From an uncultured Dorea sp. (GTDB taxonomy: Bacteria; Bacillota; Clostridia; Lachnospirales; Lachnospiraceae), in assembly GCF_934294775.1 (NCBI RefSeq), contig NZ_CAKRAH010000016.1:1-56118 (forward strand): a stretch of DNA of 56,118 nucleotides. Reading direction: 5' to 3'. Shown here in pieces: positions 8,290-16,350 of the stretch (position 1 is its first letter; every line of letters starts with the position of its first letter). The notes under the pieces are model-generated. The model had not been told where the DNA came from. It did no database searches and was given only the letters and a program-made list of their open reading frames with translations. Both the position numbers and the translations under genes were made by a program.

Positions 8290-9138
8290 TTATACTGCTA
8301 CCGGAATATTTTTGATCTGCTCATGTGTCTGGTAATCAATCAGTTTTACATCATCTCTCGTAAACTGATAGAAATCTTTAATCTCCGGGTTCAGCCAGAA
8401 CTTTGGTGCCGGCAGCGGTTCCCTGCTGATCAGTTCTTCAATCATCGGCACATGTCTGTCATAGATATGTGCATCGGCGATCACATGTACGAACTCTCCA
8501 ACCTCCATATCACATACCTGCGCCAGCATATGGATCAGCACTGCATACTGGCATACATTCCAGTTATTTGCCGCAAGAACATCATTGGATCTCTGATTCA
8601 GTATTCCGTTCAATGTAAGCTTCTCATGTCCTGGTTTCTTTGTCACATTGAAGGTCATACTATATGCACATGGATACAGGTTCATCTCATGCAGGTCTTC
8701 ATGTACATAAATATTTGTCATAATACGTCTGCTGTATGGATTATTCTTCAGGTCATAGATTACACGGTCTACCTGGTCAAACATTCCTTCTTTGTACTGA
8801 TGTTTGATCCCCAGCTGATAACCATAGGCTTTACCGATCGAACCATCTTCATCTGCCCAACTATCCCAGATATGACTGTGCAGATCATTGATGTTATTAG
8901 ATTTCTGCTGCCAGATCCACAAAAGCTCATCGGTACAACTCTTAATTGCTGTTCTTCTAAGCGTCAGTGCAGGGAATTCTTTTGAAAGATCATACCGGTT
9001 CACAACCCCAAACTTTTTGATCGTATAAGCCGGAGTTCCATCTTCCCACACCGGTCTTACTTTTTCCCCTCTCGTATCTGTTCCGTTATCAATGATATCC
9101 CGGCACATATCAATGAATACTTTATCTGCATAACTCAT
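8290..9138 (-). CDS. thyA: Thymidylate synthase
   Basis: ThyA methylates dUMP to dTMP using methylene-tetrahydrofolate. The 282-residue protein carries the active-site cysteine in NLYPCAYSMTFNV, the phosphate-binding segment NQRSNDVLAANNWNVCQYA, and HVIADAHIYDRHVP near the dUMP/folate site. The C-terminus IKNIPVAV ends in the short hydrophobic tail usual for ThyA. The ATG is preceded by AGGAG. It sits 29 bases after the marR gene on the same strand, so it probably shares the transcript of the MATE-marR pair. Confidence 0.94.
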   Translation of the reverse strand: MSYADKVFIDMCRDIIDNGTDTRGEKVRPVWEDGTPAYTIKKFGVVNRYDLSKEFPALTLRRTAIKSCTDELLWIWQQKSNNINDLHSHIWDSWADEDGSIGKAYGYQLGIKHQYKEGMFDQVDRVIYDLKNNPYSRRIMTNIYVHEDLHEMNLYPCAYSMTFNVTKKPGHEKLTLNGILNQRSNDVLAANNWNVCQYAVLIHMLAQVCDMEVGEFVHVIADAHIYDRHVPMIEELISREPLPAPKFWLNPEIKDFYQFTRDDVKLIDYQTHEQIKNIPVAV

Positions 9139-9167
9139 CTTCTCAATCTCCTGTTCTTGTTCTCTTT

Positions 9168-9599
9168 TTATGGATCACTGACATTATATAATACCCTTGC
9201 CAGCATCTTTTCCAATGCATCTACTTCTTTTTTCGTCATTCCTACCGTCAGCTTTTTATCGATCTTCCTGCGGTAGTTTTCCATCTTCCGCTGGATATCA
9301 TACGCCTTCTCTGTAGGATAAATATTTTTACATCTTTTATCTTTTGTACTTGGCACCGACAGGACAAATCCTTTTTCGTCCAGTCTTTTTAAAATCCCCG
9401 TTACCGTCGGATTTTTAAGACTCAGTGCTTTTTCAATATCTTTCTGATTCACAGCTTCTTTACTGCTGTTAAAAAGGTAATCCAGAACTGCCGCCTGAGA
9501 AGCTGTAATTCCAAGCCCCCGAAGCTGGTTATTGAACTCCTTTTCATAGATATTATTGATCTGCTTTACTACAAATCCAATGGGTAAGCGCTCTTTCAT
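9168..9599 (-). CDS. MarR-family transcriptional regulator
   Basis: The 143 residues fit a winged-helix MarR dimer. There is an N-terminal dimerisation helix (VVKQINNIYEKEFNNQLRG), a recognition helix region in NQKDIEKALSLKNPTVTGILKRLDEKG, and a basic wing VPSTKDKRCKNIYPT, then the C-terminal dimerisation helix. MarR proteins usually repress an adjacent transporter and respond to a small aromatic ligand. Here the MATE pump is immediately upstream (53 bases) and thyA-folA immediately downstream. The likely target is the promoter region upstream of the MATE gene. The ligand is unknown. Confidence 0.88.
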   Translation of the reverse strand: MKERLPIGFVVKQINNIYEKEFNNQLRGLGITASQAAVLDYLFNSSKEAVNQKDIEKALSLKNPTVTGILKRLDEKGFVLSVPSTKDKRCKNIYPTEKAYDIQRKMENYRRKIDKKLTVGMTKKEVDALEKMLARVLYNVSDP

Positions 9600-9652
9600 C
9601 TTCTTTATTCTCCCATTCCATAATTCTATTTATTCTAGCATATTCCGACCTG

Positions 9653-11041
9653 CTATGCAATGTTCTGCCTTTTGTTCCCTGAATTCATTTTATCAAGTTC
9701 TTTTAATGCGAATCCGATCGCTACGATTGCTGCCGCCGCATCCGCAATCGGTCCTGCATACATTACTCCATCAATGCCCATGAACTTCGGGAAGATCAGA
9801 ATCAACGGCAGTAAGAAGATAACCTGCCTTGTCAGCGATACTACAATTCCAAGCTTTGCTCTTCCAATCGAAGTAAAGAATCCAGATGACATCGGCTGGA
9901 TTCCATTTGCAAATGTCATAAACATAAATATACGGAAATATCTCGCCGCAAACTGATAATATTCTTTGCTTCCCGTTCCGAAAATACTAACCAGCTGATC
10001 CGGGAAAAGCTGGAAGCACAAGAAAAATATAACGCCAACCGTTACCGCTATCTTAAACGCCTTCCAGTATGTTCTCTTTACTCTGTCGTACGCCCCTGCA
10101 CCATAATTAAATCCCCATATCGGCTGACAGCCCTGTGATATACCGATGGCAATTGCCATAAAAACCATATTGACCTTGGATATGACTCCGACACATGCAA
10201 GAGGAATATCTGTTCCATATACAGAAGCCGCTCCATAATAACGCAGCGTGTTATTCATTGTAATCTGAACCACAGCCATCGCAATCTGATTGATACACGA
10301 CGCCATTCCAAGTGAAAAGATTTTTTTCAGCAAATGTAATTGCGGGCGAAGCATAGAGGCGTCCAGTTCCATCTTACGAAAGCGCATAAAATACACAATT
10401 ACCATAATTCCTGATACAATCTGTCCAATTACCGTTGCCCATGCAGCACCCTTAATTCCCCAGTGAAATCCAAAAATAAAAAGCGGATCCAGAATGGTAT
10501 TGATAATCGCACCGGTCAGCATACAGGTCATCGAATATGTCGGACTTCTGTCCGCACGGATCAGATGGTTTCCTCCTGTAGTCAGAATCAGAAATGGAAT
10601 ACCAAATGCCGTAATCCCCGTATAATCCTGTGCATATGGAAGGATCTTTGCCGTTACCCCGAACAGATGCAGCAACGGATTCAAAAATATCAATGTCACC
10701 ACAGATATGATCACACCACAGATCACCAGCATAGAAAGTCCCGTTCCGGCAATCCCGCTTGCTTCTTTTTGTTCACCTGCTCCCGAACATAGATTAAAGT
10801 TCGAAGCACTTCCGATTCCCAGAAGGAGTGCCGTTGCTGTACAGATAATTGATATCGGAAATGCGATATTAGTAGCGGCATTTCCCAACAGACCAACGCC
10901 CTGCCCGATGAATATCTGATCCACAATGTTATAAAGTGAACTTACCAGCATACTGATAATCGCCGGAATTGCAAATTTGGCAATTAATTTTCCTTCTTTT
11001 TCTACAGCAAGCGGATTCTGTTGTTTTTGTTCTTCTTTCAT
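9653..11041 (-). CDS. MATE-family efflux transporter
   Basis: The 462-residue membrane protein has about twelve hydrophobic segments and the MATE opening IAKFAIPAIISMLVSSLYNIVDQIFIGQGVG, repeated in the second half near FSLGMASCINQIAMAVVQITMNNTL. MATE carriers expel cationic drugs or metabolites using Na+ or H+ gradients. The ATG three codons inside the longest frame is preferred because GGAG lies 9 bases before it. It follows the hom terminator and a possible promoter with a perfect TTGACA (11126-11131) but weak -10. It heads a run MATE-marR-thyA-folA-glycosyltransferase. The substrate is unknown. Confidence 0.9.
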   Translation of the reverse strand: MKEEQKQQNPLAVEKEGKLIAKFAIPAIISMLVSSLYNIVDQIFIGQGVGLLGNAATNIAFPISIICTATALLLGIGSASNFNLCSGAGEQKEASGIAGTGLSMLVICGVIISVVTLIFLNPLLHLFGVTAKILPYAQDYTGITAFGIPFLILTTGGNHLIRADRSPTYSMTCMLTGAIINTILDPLFIFGFHWGIKGAAWATVIGQIVSGIMVIVYFMRFRKMELDASMLRPQLHLLKKIFSLGMASCINQIAMAVVQITMNNTLRYYGAASVYGTDIPLACVGVISKVNMVFMAIAIGISQGCQPIWGFNYGAGAYDRVKRTYWKAFKIAVTVGVIFFLCFQLFPDQLVSIFGTGSKEYYQFAARYFRIFMFMTFANGIQPMSSGFFTSIGRAKLGIVVSLTRQVIFLLPLILIFPKFMGIDGVMYAGPIADAAAAIVAIGFALKELDKMNSGNKRQNIA

Positions 11042-11128
11042 GTCATTCACTCCATGTATTCGTATTTTTTACTTCTTATTCATCCATATCATCACTTTTT
11101 TGCTATCCACAGTTTTCAGGACTCATGT

Positions 11129-11161
11129 CAACAAAAGACGGAGATCTTTGCATTCTCCGTC
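11129..11161 (-). terminator. Intrinsic terminator after hom
   Basis: On the minus strand GACGGAGA...TCTCCGTC forms an 8-base-pair stem (11137-11161) followed by TTTTGTTG. It separates hom from the MATE-marR-thyA-folA run. The downstream TTGACA begins in its U-tract. Confidence 0.8.
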
Positions 11162-11198
11162 TCAGCCTGTTTCTATTATTTTAGCTATTAGCTTCCAC

Positions 11199-12485
11199 TT
11201 AATATTCGCGGATCACCGTTCCGATTTCTCTTGTCGTATCCATATCCGTCAGATGCTCCAGTGCATCTTCCAGATGTTTTTCTTTTACTGCTTCTGTTAC
11301 GATAACCAGTTCCGCAGTTTCTTTATCCTGAATTTTCTGGATCACTCTTGAAATACTTACTTTATGTACACCAAACACGCTCGCAATTGCCGCCAGAACT
11401 CCCGGCTTATTATCTACCACCATACGGATATAGAATTTATTCTTTACTTCTTTGAAGTCTTTAACCGGTGTATTACGATAGCATGTACAACTGATTCTTC
11501 CCGTACAGTGATACTGAATATCTCTGATCACATCGATCACATCGCCCATAACCGCACTTGCTGTCGGAAGTTCTCCTGCTCCTCTTCCGTAGAACATCGT
11601 ATCGTCTGCAGCATCAGAACGTACAAATACTGCATTAAAAGAATCTCTGACAGATGCCAGCGGATGCTCCTTCGGGATCATCATCGGATGCACAGCTACT
11701 TCAATACCGTCTTCTGTATTATGTGCAACACCAAGCAGCTTGATCACATCGCCGAATTCTTCTGCATACTGTACATCTTTCGCTGTAATCTTTGTAATTC
11801 CTTCTGTATATACATCTGCAAATGTAACTCTTGAATGGAATGCAATGGATGCCATAATTGCCACCTTACGTCCGGCATCCAGACCTTCGATGTCTGCTGT
11901 AGGATCTGCCTCTGCATAGCCAAGTTCTGTTGCCAGTGCAAGTGCATCATCAAAATCCATTCCCTCTTCTATCATCTTGGTCAGAATGAAGTTCGTAGTA
12001 CCATTCACAATACCAATCACTTCACTGATCTCATTTGCTGCCAGACACTGCTTCAGCGGGCGGATAATCGGAATCGCACCTGCAACAGCTGCTTCAAACA
12101 GAAAATCCACGCCACTTTCTTCTGCCGCCTCAAGAAGTTCATGACCATGTGTTGCTACCAGGTCTTTATTGGCTGTTACAACATTCTTTCCTGCATGTAA
12201 TGCTTCCAGAATCATGGTTCTTGCCGGTTCAATGCCACCCATAACCTCAATCACGATCTCTATCTCGTCATCAGTGATAATATCTTCCCACTTATCCGTT
12301 AAAAGACTGGCATCTACGCCATCTCTTTTCTTGCTTATGTTATGTACCAGAATTTTGCTGATCTCAAGACCTGCTCCTGCTTTTAATGCCATCTCATCTT
12401 TCTGGCGCTCTACCAGTTTATATACTCCGCTTCCTACAGTTCCAAGTCCCAGAAGTCCTGCTTTTACTATTCTTTCCTGCTTCAT
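11199..12485 (-). CDS. hom: Homoserine dehydrogenase
   Basis: Hom reduces aspartate semialdehyde to homoserine, the branch leading to threonine and methionine. The 428 residues have an N-terminal NAD(P) Rossmann motif (GLLGLGTVGSGVYKL) and the catalytic domain with GIVNGTTNFILTKM and GYAEADPTADIEGLDAGRK (conserved catalytic Glu/Asp/Lys). A C-terminal ACT domain (from about residue 350, FYIRMVVDNKPGVLAAIASVF) is where threonine feedback usually acts. The ATG follows GAGGATGTGAAAAG. It is monocistronic, with promoter 12551-12580 and terminator 11129-11161. Confidence 0.95.
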   Translation of the reverse strand: MKQERIVKAGLLGLGTVGSGVYKLVERQKDEMALKAGAGLEISKILVHNISKKRDGVDASLLTDKWEDIITDDEIEIVIEVMGGIEPARTMILEALHAGKNVVTANKDLVATHGHELLEAAEESGVDFLFEAAVAGAIPIIRPLKQCLAANEISEVIGIVNGTTNFILTKMIEEGMDFDDALALATELGYAEADPTADIEGLDAGRKVAIMASIAFHSRVTFADVYTEGITKITAKDVQYAEEFGDVIKLLGVAHNTEDGIEVAVHPMMIPKEHPLASVRDSFNAVFVRSDAADDTMFYGRGAGELPTASAVMGDVIDVIRDIQYHCTGRISCTCYRNTPVKDFKEVKNKFYIRMVVDNKPGVLAAIASVFGVHKVSISRVIQKIQDKETAELVIVTEAVKEKHLEDALEHLTDMDTTREIGTVIREY

Positions 12486-12550
12486 CTTTTCACATCCTCG
12501 CTTTTCGTCTGTTTCACTCTCTTTTGTCTTATCGATTCTATTCAGACTTT

Positions 12551-12580
12551 AGTATAGCACAGTGTTACACATGATTTCAA
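12551..12580 (-). promoter_or_regulatory. Sigma-A promoter of hom
   Basis: Minus-strand TTGAAA (12575-12580) and TATACT (12551-12556) with an 18-base spacer, about 60 bases before the hom start. The short leader shows no riboswitch or T-box. Confidence 0.65.
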
Positions 12581-12603
12581 TCGCATTCTATTATGCTCGC
12601 AAA

Positions 12604-12646
12604 ATAATACAGAAAACTTGTTACTGGCAACTTTTCTTGCATACTT
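12604..12646. repeat. Dispersed palindromic repeat, copy 1
   Basis: Read on the minus strand it begins AAGTATGCAAGAAAAGTTGC, then CAGTAACAAGTTTTCTGTAT, an imperfect palindrome closely similar to the segments at 29232-29275 and 34987-35031. It lies just after the tRNA-Gly pair. It is the most diverged of the three copies, with more A/T in the stem. Confidence 0.6.
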
Positions 12647-12657
12647 TGGTATACAGA

Positions 12658-12780
12658 GAAAAAAGCGTTGCAAACAGTTTTTTCAAGAGCGACAGACGGG
12701 ACTCGAACCCGCGACCTCCACCTTGGCAAGGTGGCGTACTACCAACTGTACTACTATCGCATAGCAACTACTTGCAACGC
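12658..12780 (-). repeat. Inverted repeat enclosing tRNA-Gly 2, ending in a U-run
   Basis: The 9-base sequence GCGTTGCAA lies between the two tRNAs (minus strand, 12772-12780) and its exact complement TTGCAACGC lies after the second tRNA (12665-12673), followed directly by TTTTTT (12659-12664). The two arms can pair with the whole second tRNA in the loop. This could serve as a terminator or as a processing stem. Pairing in the cell is inferred. Confidence 0.55.
12688..12760 (-). tRNA. tRNA-Gly (anticodon GCC), second in transcript
   Basis: The minus strand gives a 73-base cloverleaf: acceptor GCGATAG pairing with CTGTCGC, D-loop AGTTGGTAGT, anticodon arm CACCTTGCCAAGGTG with anticodon GCC, T-arm GCGGGTTCGAGTCCCGT, discriminator U. 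It is identical to the other copy at 12790-12862. No CCA is encoded; the next bases are CTTG, so the end must be added after processing. Confidence 0.97.
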
Positions 12781-12789
12781 CTTTTTCAG

Positions 12790-12862
12790 AGCGACAGACG
12801 GGACTCGAACCCGCGACCTCCACCTTGGCAAGGTGGCGTACTACCAACTGTACTACTATCGC
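12790..12862 (-). tRNA. tRNA-Gly (anticodon GCC), first in transcript
   Basis: Same 73-base sequence as the downstream copy, with anticodon GCC reading GGC/GGU, U discriminator and no encoded CCA. It lies about 45 bases downstream of a near-perfect promoter (12908-12936), so both tRNAs should be made as one dicistronic precursor separated by 29 bases. Confidence 0.97.
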
Positions 12863-12907
12863 ACATCAAATGTATTTTATTGTTTTGTGTTCATCAGAAC
12901 GATATTT

Positions 12908-12936
12908 AGTATAACGCATGTCTATCAGATTGTCAA
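12908..12936 (-). promoter_or_regulatory. Strong sigma-A promoter of the tRNA-Gly pair
   Basis: Minus strand: perfect TTGACA (12931-12936), 17-base spacer, TATACT (12908-12913). The transcript would begin about 38 bases before the first tRNA. The closeness to consensus fits a stable-RNA promoter. Confidence 0.8.
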
Positions 12937-12995
12937 CTGCTTTTTTTAAGTTTTTTGAATTTTTCTTTTAATTTGAAAACTCCGACAATTTTTAT

Positions 12996-13034
12996 AAGAT
13001 ACCGGAAAATCTTTTTCTGTTTTTCCGGCATCTT
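12996..13034 (-). terminator. Stem-loop terminator after aspS
   Basis: Minus strand AAGATGCCGGAAAA...TTTTCCGGTATCTT makes a 14-base-pair stem, about 100 bases after the aspS stop, followed by ATAAAAATT rather than a clean U-run. It is the only strong candidate for ending the long relA-to-aspS transcript, but the tail is imperfect. The rest of the gap 13035-13135 shows nothing else I can name. Confidence 0.5.
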
Positions 13035-13135
13035 ATCATTACAGAGAAATTTTCATATCTATAAAACGGTCTTCTTTGTATCAGCTCAAATCTTCAAGAA
13101 TTTCTTCCAGAAAATTCTATCAAATATGCTCTGAT

Positions 13136-14947
13136 TTATTCTGCGTCTTCTGCTTTTTTCTCTTCTTTTGCTACGACTGCAATTCCGAGTTCTTCCAGCT
13201 GTTTTGCATCTACATGTCCCGGAGCTTCTGTCATAAGATCTGATGCATCTTTTACCTTCGGGAATGCTATTACGTCACGGATGCTGTCCTGTTTTGCCAT
13301 CAGCATAACCAGACGGTCCAGACCATAAGCAAGTCCTGCGTGTGGTGGTACTCCATACTTGAATGCTGTCAGGAGGAATCCGAACTGCTCCTGTGCCTGT
13401 TCCTCTGTGAATCCTAGAACTTCAAACATCTTGCTCTGAATATCCTGATCGAAGATTCTGACGCTTCCGCCGCCGATCTCATTACCATTTAAGACGATAT
13501 CGTATGCTTTTGCACGAACTCTTCCCGGATCACTGTCGATGTACTGAAGGTCTTCTTCCATCGGCATTGTAAATGGATGATGCATTGCTGTATAACGGTT
13601 CTGCTCTTCACTCCACTCAAGAAGTGGGAATTCTGTTACCCACAGGAACTTGTATTCATTCTTATCCAGAAGTTCCATCTGACGGGCAAGCTCCAGACGA
13701 AGCGCTCCAAGTGTATCCCATACAACTTTGTTCTTATCTGCTGCAAATAATAACAGGTCGCCGTTCTCTCCACCCATAGCTTCGATCAGTGCTTTCATCT
13801 CATCATCTGTCATGAATTTGGCAAATGATGATTTTACTGTTCCATCTTCATGGATTGCGATATATGCAAGTCCCTTTGCGCCGTAATCTTTTGCAAAGTC
13901 AACCAGTTTATCAATCTTCTTACGTGCCATGCCGCCCTGTCCTTTGGCGTTGATACCACGAACTGTTCCACCATTTTCAATTGCATTTTTAAATACTACA
14001 AATTCACAACCTTTTACAACATCTGTAACATTTGTAAGTTCCATACCAAAGCGGATATCCGGCTTATCAGATCCGAAACGATCCATCGCTTCCTGCCATG
14101 TCATTCTCTGGATTGGAAGCGATACTTCTACACCCAGTACTTCTTTGAATAATTTGGCAAGCAGTCTTTCATTTACTTCAATGACATCATCTACGTCTAC
14201 GAAAGATAATTCCATATCGATCTGTGTAAATTCCGGCTGACGGTCTGCACGAAGGTCTTCATCACGGAAACATTTTGCAATCTGGAAATATCTGTCGTAT
14301 CCGGAACACATCAGTAACTGTTTGAATAACTGTGGTGACTGTGGAAGTGCATAGAACTGTCCCTGCTGGATACGGCTAGGAACCAGGTAATCTCTTGCTC
14401 CTTCCGGTGTGCTCTTGATCAGTACCGGTGTCTCAATCTCAAGGAATCCTTCCTCTGCAAGGAACTGACGTGTCAGAGTCGCTACTTTACTTCTCATCAT
14501 CAGATTACGCTGCAGATCCGGTCTTCTAAGATCCAGATATCTGTATTTCAAACGTACTTCTTCTTTTGTCTTAGAGTTTTCTTCAATATGGAACGGAGGT
14601 GTCTCTGATTCAGAAAGAATACGCAGTTCTTCCGGAATCACTTCAATCTCACCTGTTGCCAGATGATCATTGACTGCACCGGAACGTTTTGCAACAGTTC
14701 CAACAATCGCCACTACATATTCTGCACGAAGTTTTGCTGCTTTTTCAATCAGTGCTGCTTCGCATTTTCCTTCTTCAAATACAACCTGGATAATACCAGA
14801 ACGGTCTCTGACATCTACGAATACAAGACCACCCTTATTACGGTTTTTCTGTACCCAGCCCATGATGGTTACTTTTTCCCCAACATTGGCTGCAGATAAT
14901 TCTGCACATCTGTGGGTTCTCTTTAACCCTTTCATTGATTCTGCCAT
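13136..14947 (-). CDS. aspS: Aspartyl-tRNA synthetase
   Basis: AspS charges tRNA-Asp. The 603-residue protein has the bacterial class IIb plan. An OB-fold anticodon-binding domain comes first (VTIMGWVQKNRNKGGLVFVDVRDRSG). Then comes class II motif 1-2 (FLEIETPVLIKSTPEGARDYLVPSR; CFRDEDLRADRQPEFTQIDMELSF), the bacterial insertion (GAD) domain, and motif 3 (GLAYGLDRLVMLMA). The C-terminus ends in a Lys/Glu-rich tail (AKEEKKAEDAE). The start follows AAAGGAG. It is the last gene of the hemZ-hisS-aspS run, 137 bases after hisS. Confidence 0.96.
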   Translation of the reverse strand: MAESMKGLKRTHRCAELSAANVGEKVTIMGWVQKNRNKGGLVFVDVRDRSGIIQVVFEEGKCEAALIEKAAKLRAEYVVAIVGTVAKRSGAVNDHLATGEIEVIPEELRILSESETPPFHIEENSKTKEEVRLKYRYLDLRRPDLQRNLMMRSKVATLTRQFLAEEGFLEIETPVLIKSTPEGARDYLVPSRIQQGQFYALPQSPQLFKQLLMCSGYDRYFQIAKCFRDEDLRADRQPEFTQIDMELSFVDVDDVIEVNERLLAKLFKEVLGVEVSLPIQRMTWQEAMDRFGSDKPDIRFGMELTNVTDVVKGCEFVVFKNAIENGGTVRGINAKGQGGMARKKIDKLVDFAKDYGAKGLAYIAIHEDGTVKSSFAKFMTDDEMKALIEAMGGENGDLLLFAADKNKVVWDTLGALRLELARQMELLDKNEYKFLWVTEFPLLEWSEEQNRYTAMHHPFTMPMEEDLQYIDSDPGRVRAKAYDIVLNGNEIGGGSVRIFDQDIQSKMFEVLGFTEEQAQEQFGFLLTAFKYGVPPHAGLAYGLDRLVMLMAKQDSIRDVIAFPKVKDASDLMTEAPGHVDAKQLEELGIAVVAKEEKKAEDAE

Positions 14948-14981
14948 GTTCTTTTATCTCCTTTATATAACCTCTCCTTTT

Positions 14982-15022
14982 ACATCCTGCCGGTGCAAAA
15001 CTGCTCCGGCAGACAAGGATGT
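14982..15022 (-). other. Stem-loop between hisS and aspS
   Basis: Minus strand ACATCC...TGCCGG and CCGGCA...GGATGT pair into an interrupted hairpin (6 + 6 base pairs). No U-run follows; the next bases are AAAAGGAGAGG. It sits 35 bases before the aspS start, so it may stabilise mRNA or set aspS translation rather than terminate. Confidence 0.5.
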
Positions 15023-15084
15023 GGATTTTTACATTAAATATACTGCCTTGTGATAATTTCAGACAGCCTGTGCTCATCTGCTTT

Positions 15085-16350
15085 TTACAGATTTTCCACA
15101 GAATCTGCATAACAGTCTACGATCTCTGTATAACCGTCTTCTGTCAGCTGTTCTTTCTGGAACTTCTTGTTCTTCTTCATATTGACGATCAGAACCTGTT
15201 TTCCAGCCATTCTGTCTTCTTTTGCAAGTGACATAACTTTTAAAAGTCCTTCTTTTGTCATCTTCTTTTCTAACAGATATGCTTTCTTTTCTTTTACAGT
15301 CGGTACTTCATATCCATTTTCCAGAAGCAGCATTACGATTCTTTCAAATCCGATCGAGAATCCGCATGCCGGTGTATCCTGTCCGGTAAATTTGCCGATC
15401 ATCTTATCATAACGTCCGCCTCCGGCTACCGATCCGCCAAAGTCATCCATTGTTACTTCAAAGATTGTTCCTGTATAATATGACTGTCCCCTTACGAGTG
15501 TTGGATCGAACTTGATGTTGAATTCACACTCTTTTGCTGTCTCAACACTGGAAATGATCATCTCCATGCTGTCTGCAGTCTCTTCGCTTAAACAATCACC
15601 AAGTTTCTCCTTCAGGAAACGGATACCTGTTACATCCGGTGCCACATCTTCGAACAGCTGAAGATATGTCTCTACATTTTCTTTTGCATAGTCCATCTCT
15701 TCTAATTCTTTTGCAACACCTTCAGCACCGATCTTATCCATCTTATCCAGAATGATGAATACTTCATCGTAGTCTTCCTTGCGGAAACCACTATAAGCAG
15801 CCATTGCTTTCAGAATATTACGATCGTTGATACATACCGTAAAGTTTTTAAAACTTAACTTTCCAAGCATCGCAGTTGTTGCAAGGATCAGTTCGATCTC
15901 TGCAAGATTGCCCGGTTCTCCTAAAATATCAATATCACACTGCATAAACTGACGGAAACGTCCTTTTTGCGGACGGTCAGCTCTCCATACGTTTCCAATC
16001 TGCAGCGCCTTAAAAGGTGCTGGCAATTCATTCGAATGGTTTGCATAATATCTGGCAAGTGGTACGGTAAGGTCATAACGAAGTCCTCCGTCTACCAGAT
16101 CATTTTCCTCTTTTGCTTCTGCGATTTTCAGCTTCTCTCCTCTTTTTAAGATTTTGAAGATCAGCTTCTCGTTGTCTCCACCCTGCTTACTGCACAGGTT
16201 TTCGATATGTTCCACACATGGTGTCTCGATGGAACAGAATCCGTATGTTTTATACGTCTCTTTAATCAGACCAATCAGATAGTCACGAATCTCCATCTCA
16301 CGTGGGAGCATGTCTTTCATACCGGTAACCGGTTTTTTCTTTAATGCCAT
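15085..16350 (-). CDS. hisS: Histidyl-tRNA synthetase
   Basis: HisS charges tRNA-His. The 421 residues have class II motif 1 near the N-terminus (VTGMKDMLPREMEIRDYL), HisRS-specific LVDGGLRYDLTVPLARY, motif 2 (VWRADRPQKGRFRQFMQCDIDILG), the histidine A motif region (LVRGQSYYTGTIFEV), motif 3 (FSIGFERIVMLLL) and the anticodon-binding domain. I chose MALKKKP at 16350 because AAAGGAG lies 7 bases before it; two codons upstream another ATG is too close. It overlaps the hemZ end by 10 bases, so it is translationally coupled. Confidence 0.95.
   Translation of the reverse strand: MALKKKPVTGMKDMLPREMEIRDYLIGLIKETYKTYGFCSIETPCVEHIENLCSKQGGDNEKLIFKILKRGEKLKIAEAKEENDLVDGGLRYDLTVPLARYYANHSNELPAPFKALQIGNVWRADRPQKGRFRQFMQCDIDILGEPGNLAEIELILATTAMLGKLSFKNFTVCINDRNILKAMAAYSGFRKEDYDEVFIILDKMDKIGAEGVAKELEEMDYAKENVETYLQLFEDVAPDVTGIRFLKEKLGDCLSEETADSMEMIISSVETAKECEFNIKFDPTLVRGQSYYTGTIFEVTMDDFGGSVAGGGRYDKMIGKFTGQDTPACGFSIGFERIVMLLLENGYEVPTVKEKKAYLLEKKMTKEGLLKVMSLAKEDRMAGKQVLIVNMKKNKKFQKEQLTEDGYTEIVDCYADSVENL

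Noticed and set aside
12562..12949. Two overlapping plus-strand reading frames with repeated SDRRDSNPRPPPWQGG-like or TDGTRTRDLHLGKV-like peptides
   Set aside because: They are the antisense of the two tRNA-Gly genes, a classic false protein prediction; the repetition comes from the tRNA duplication.
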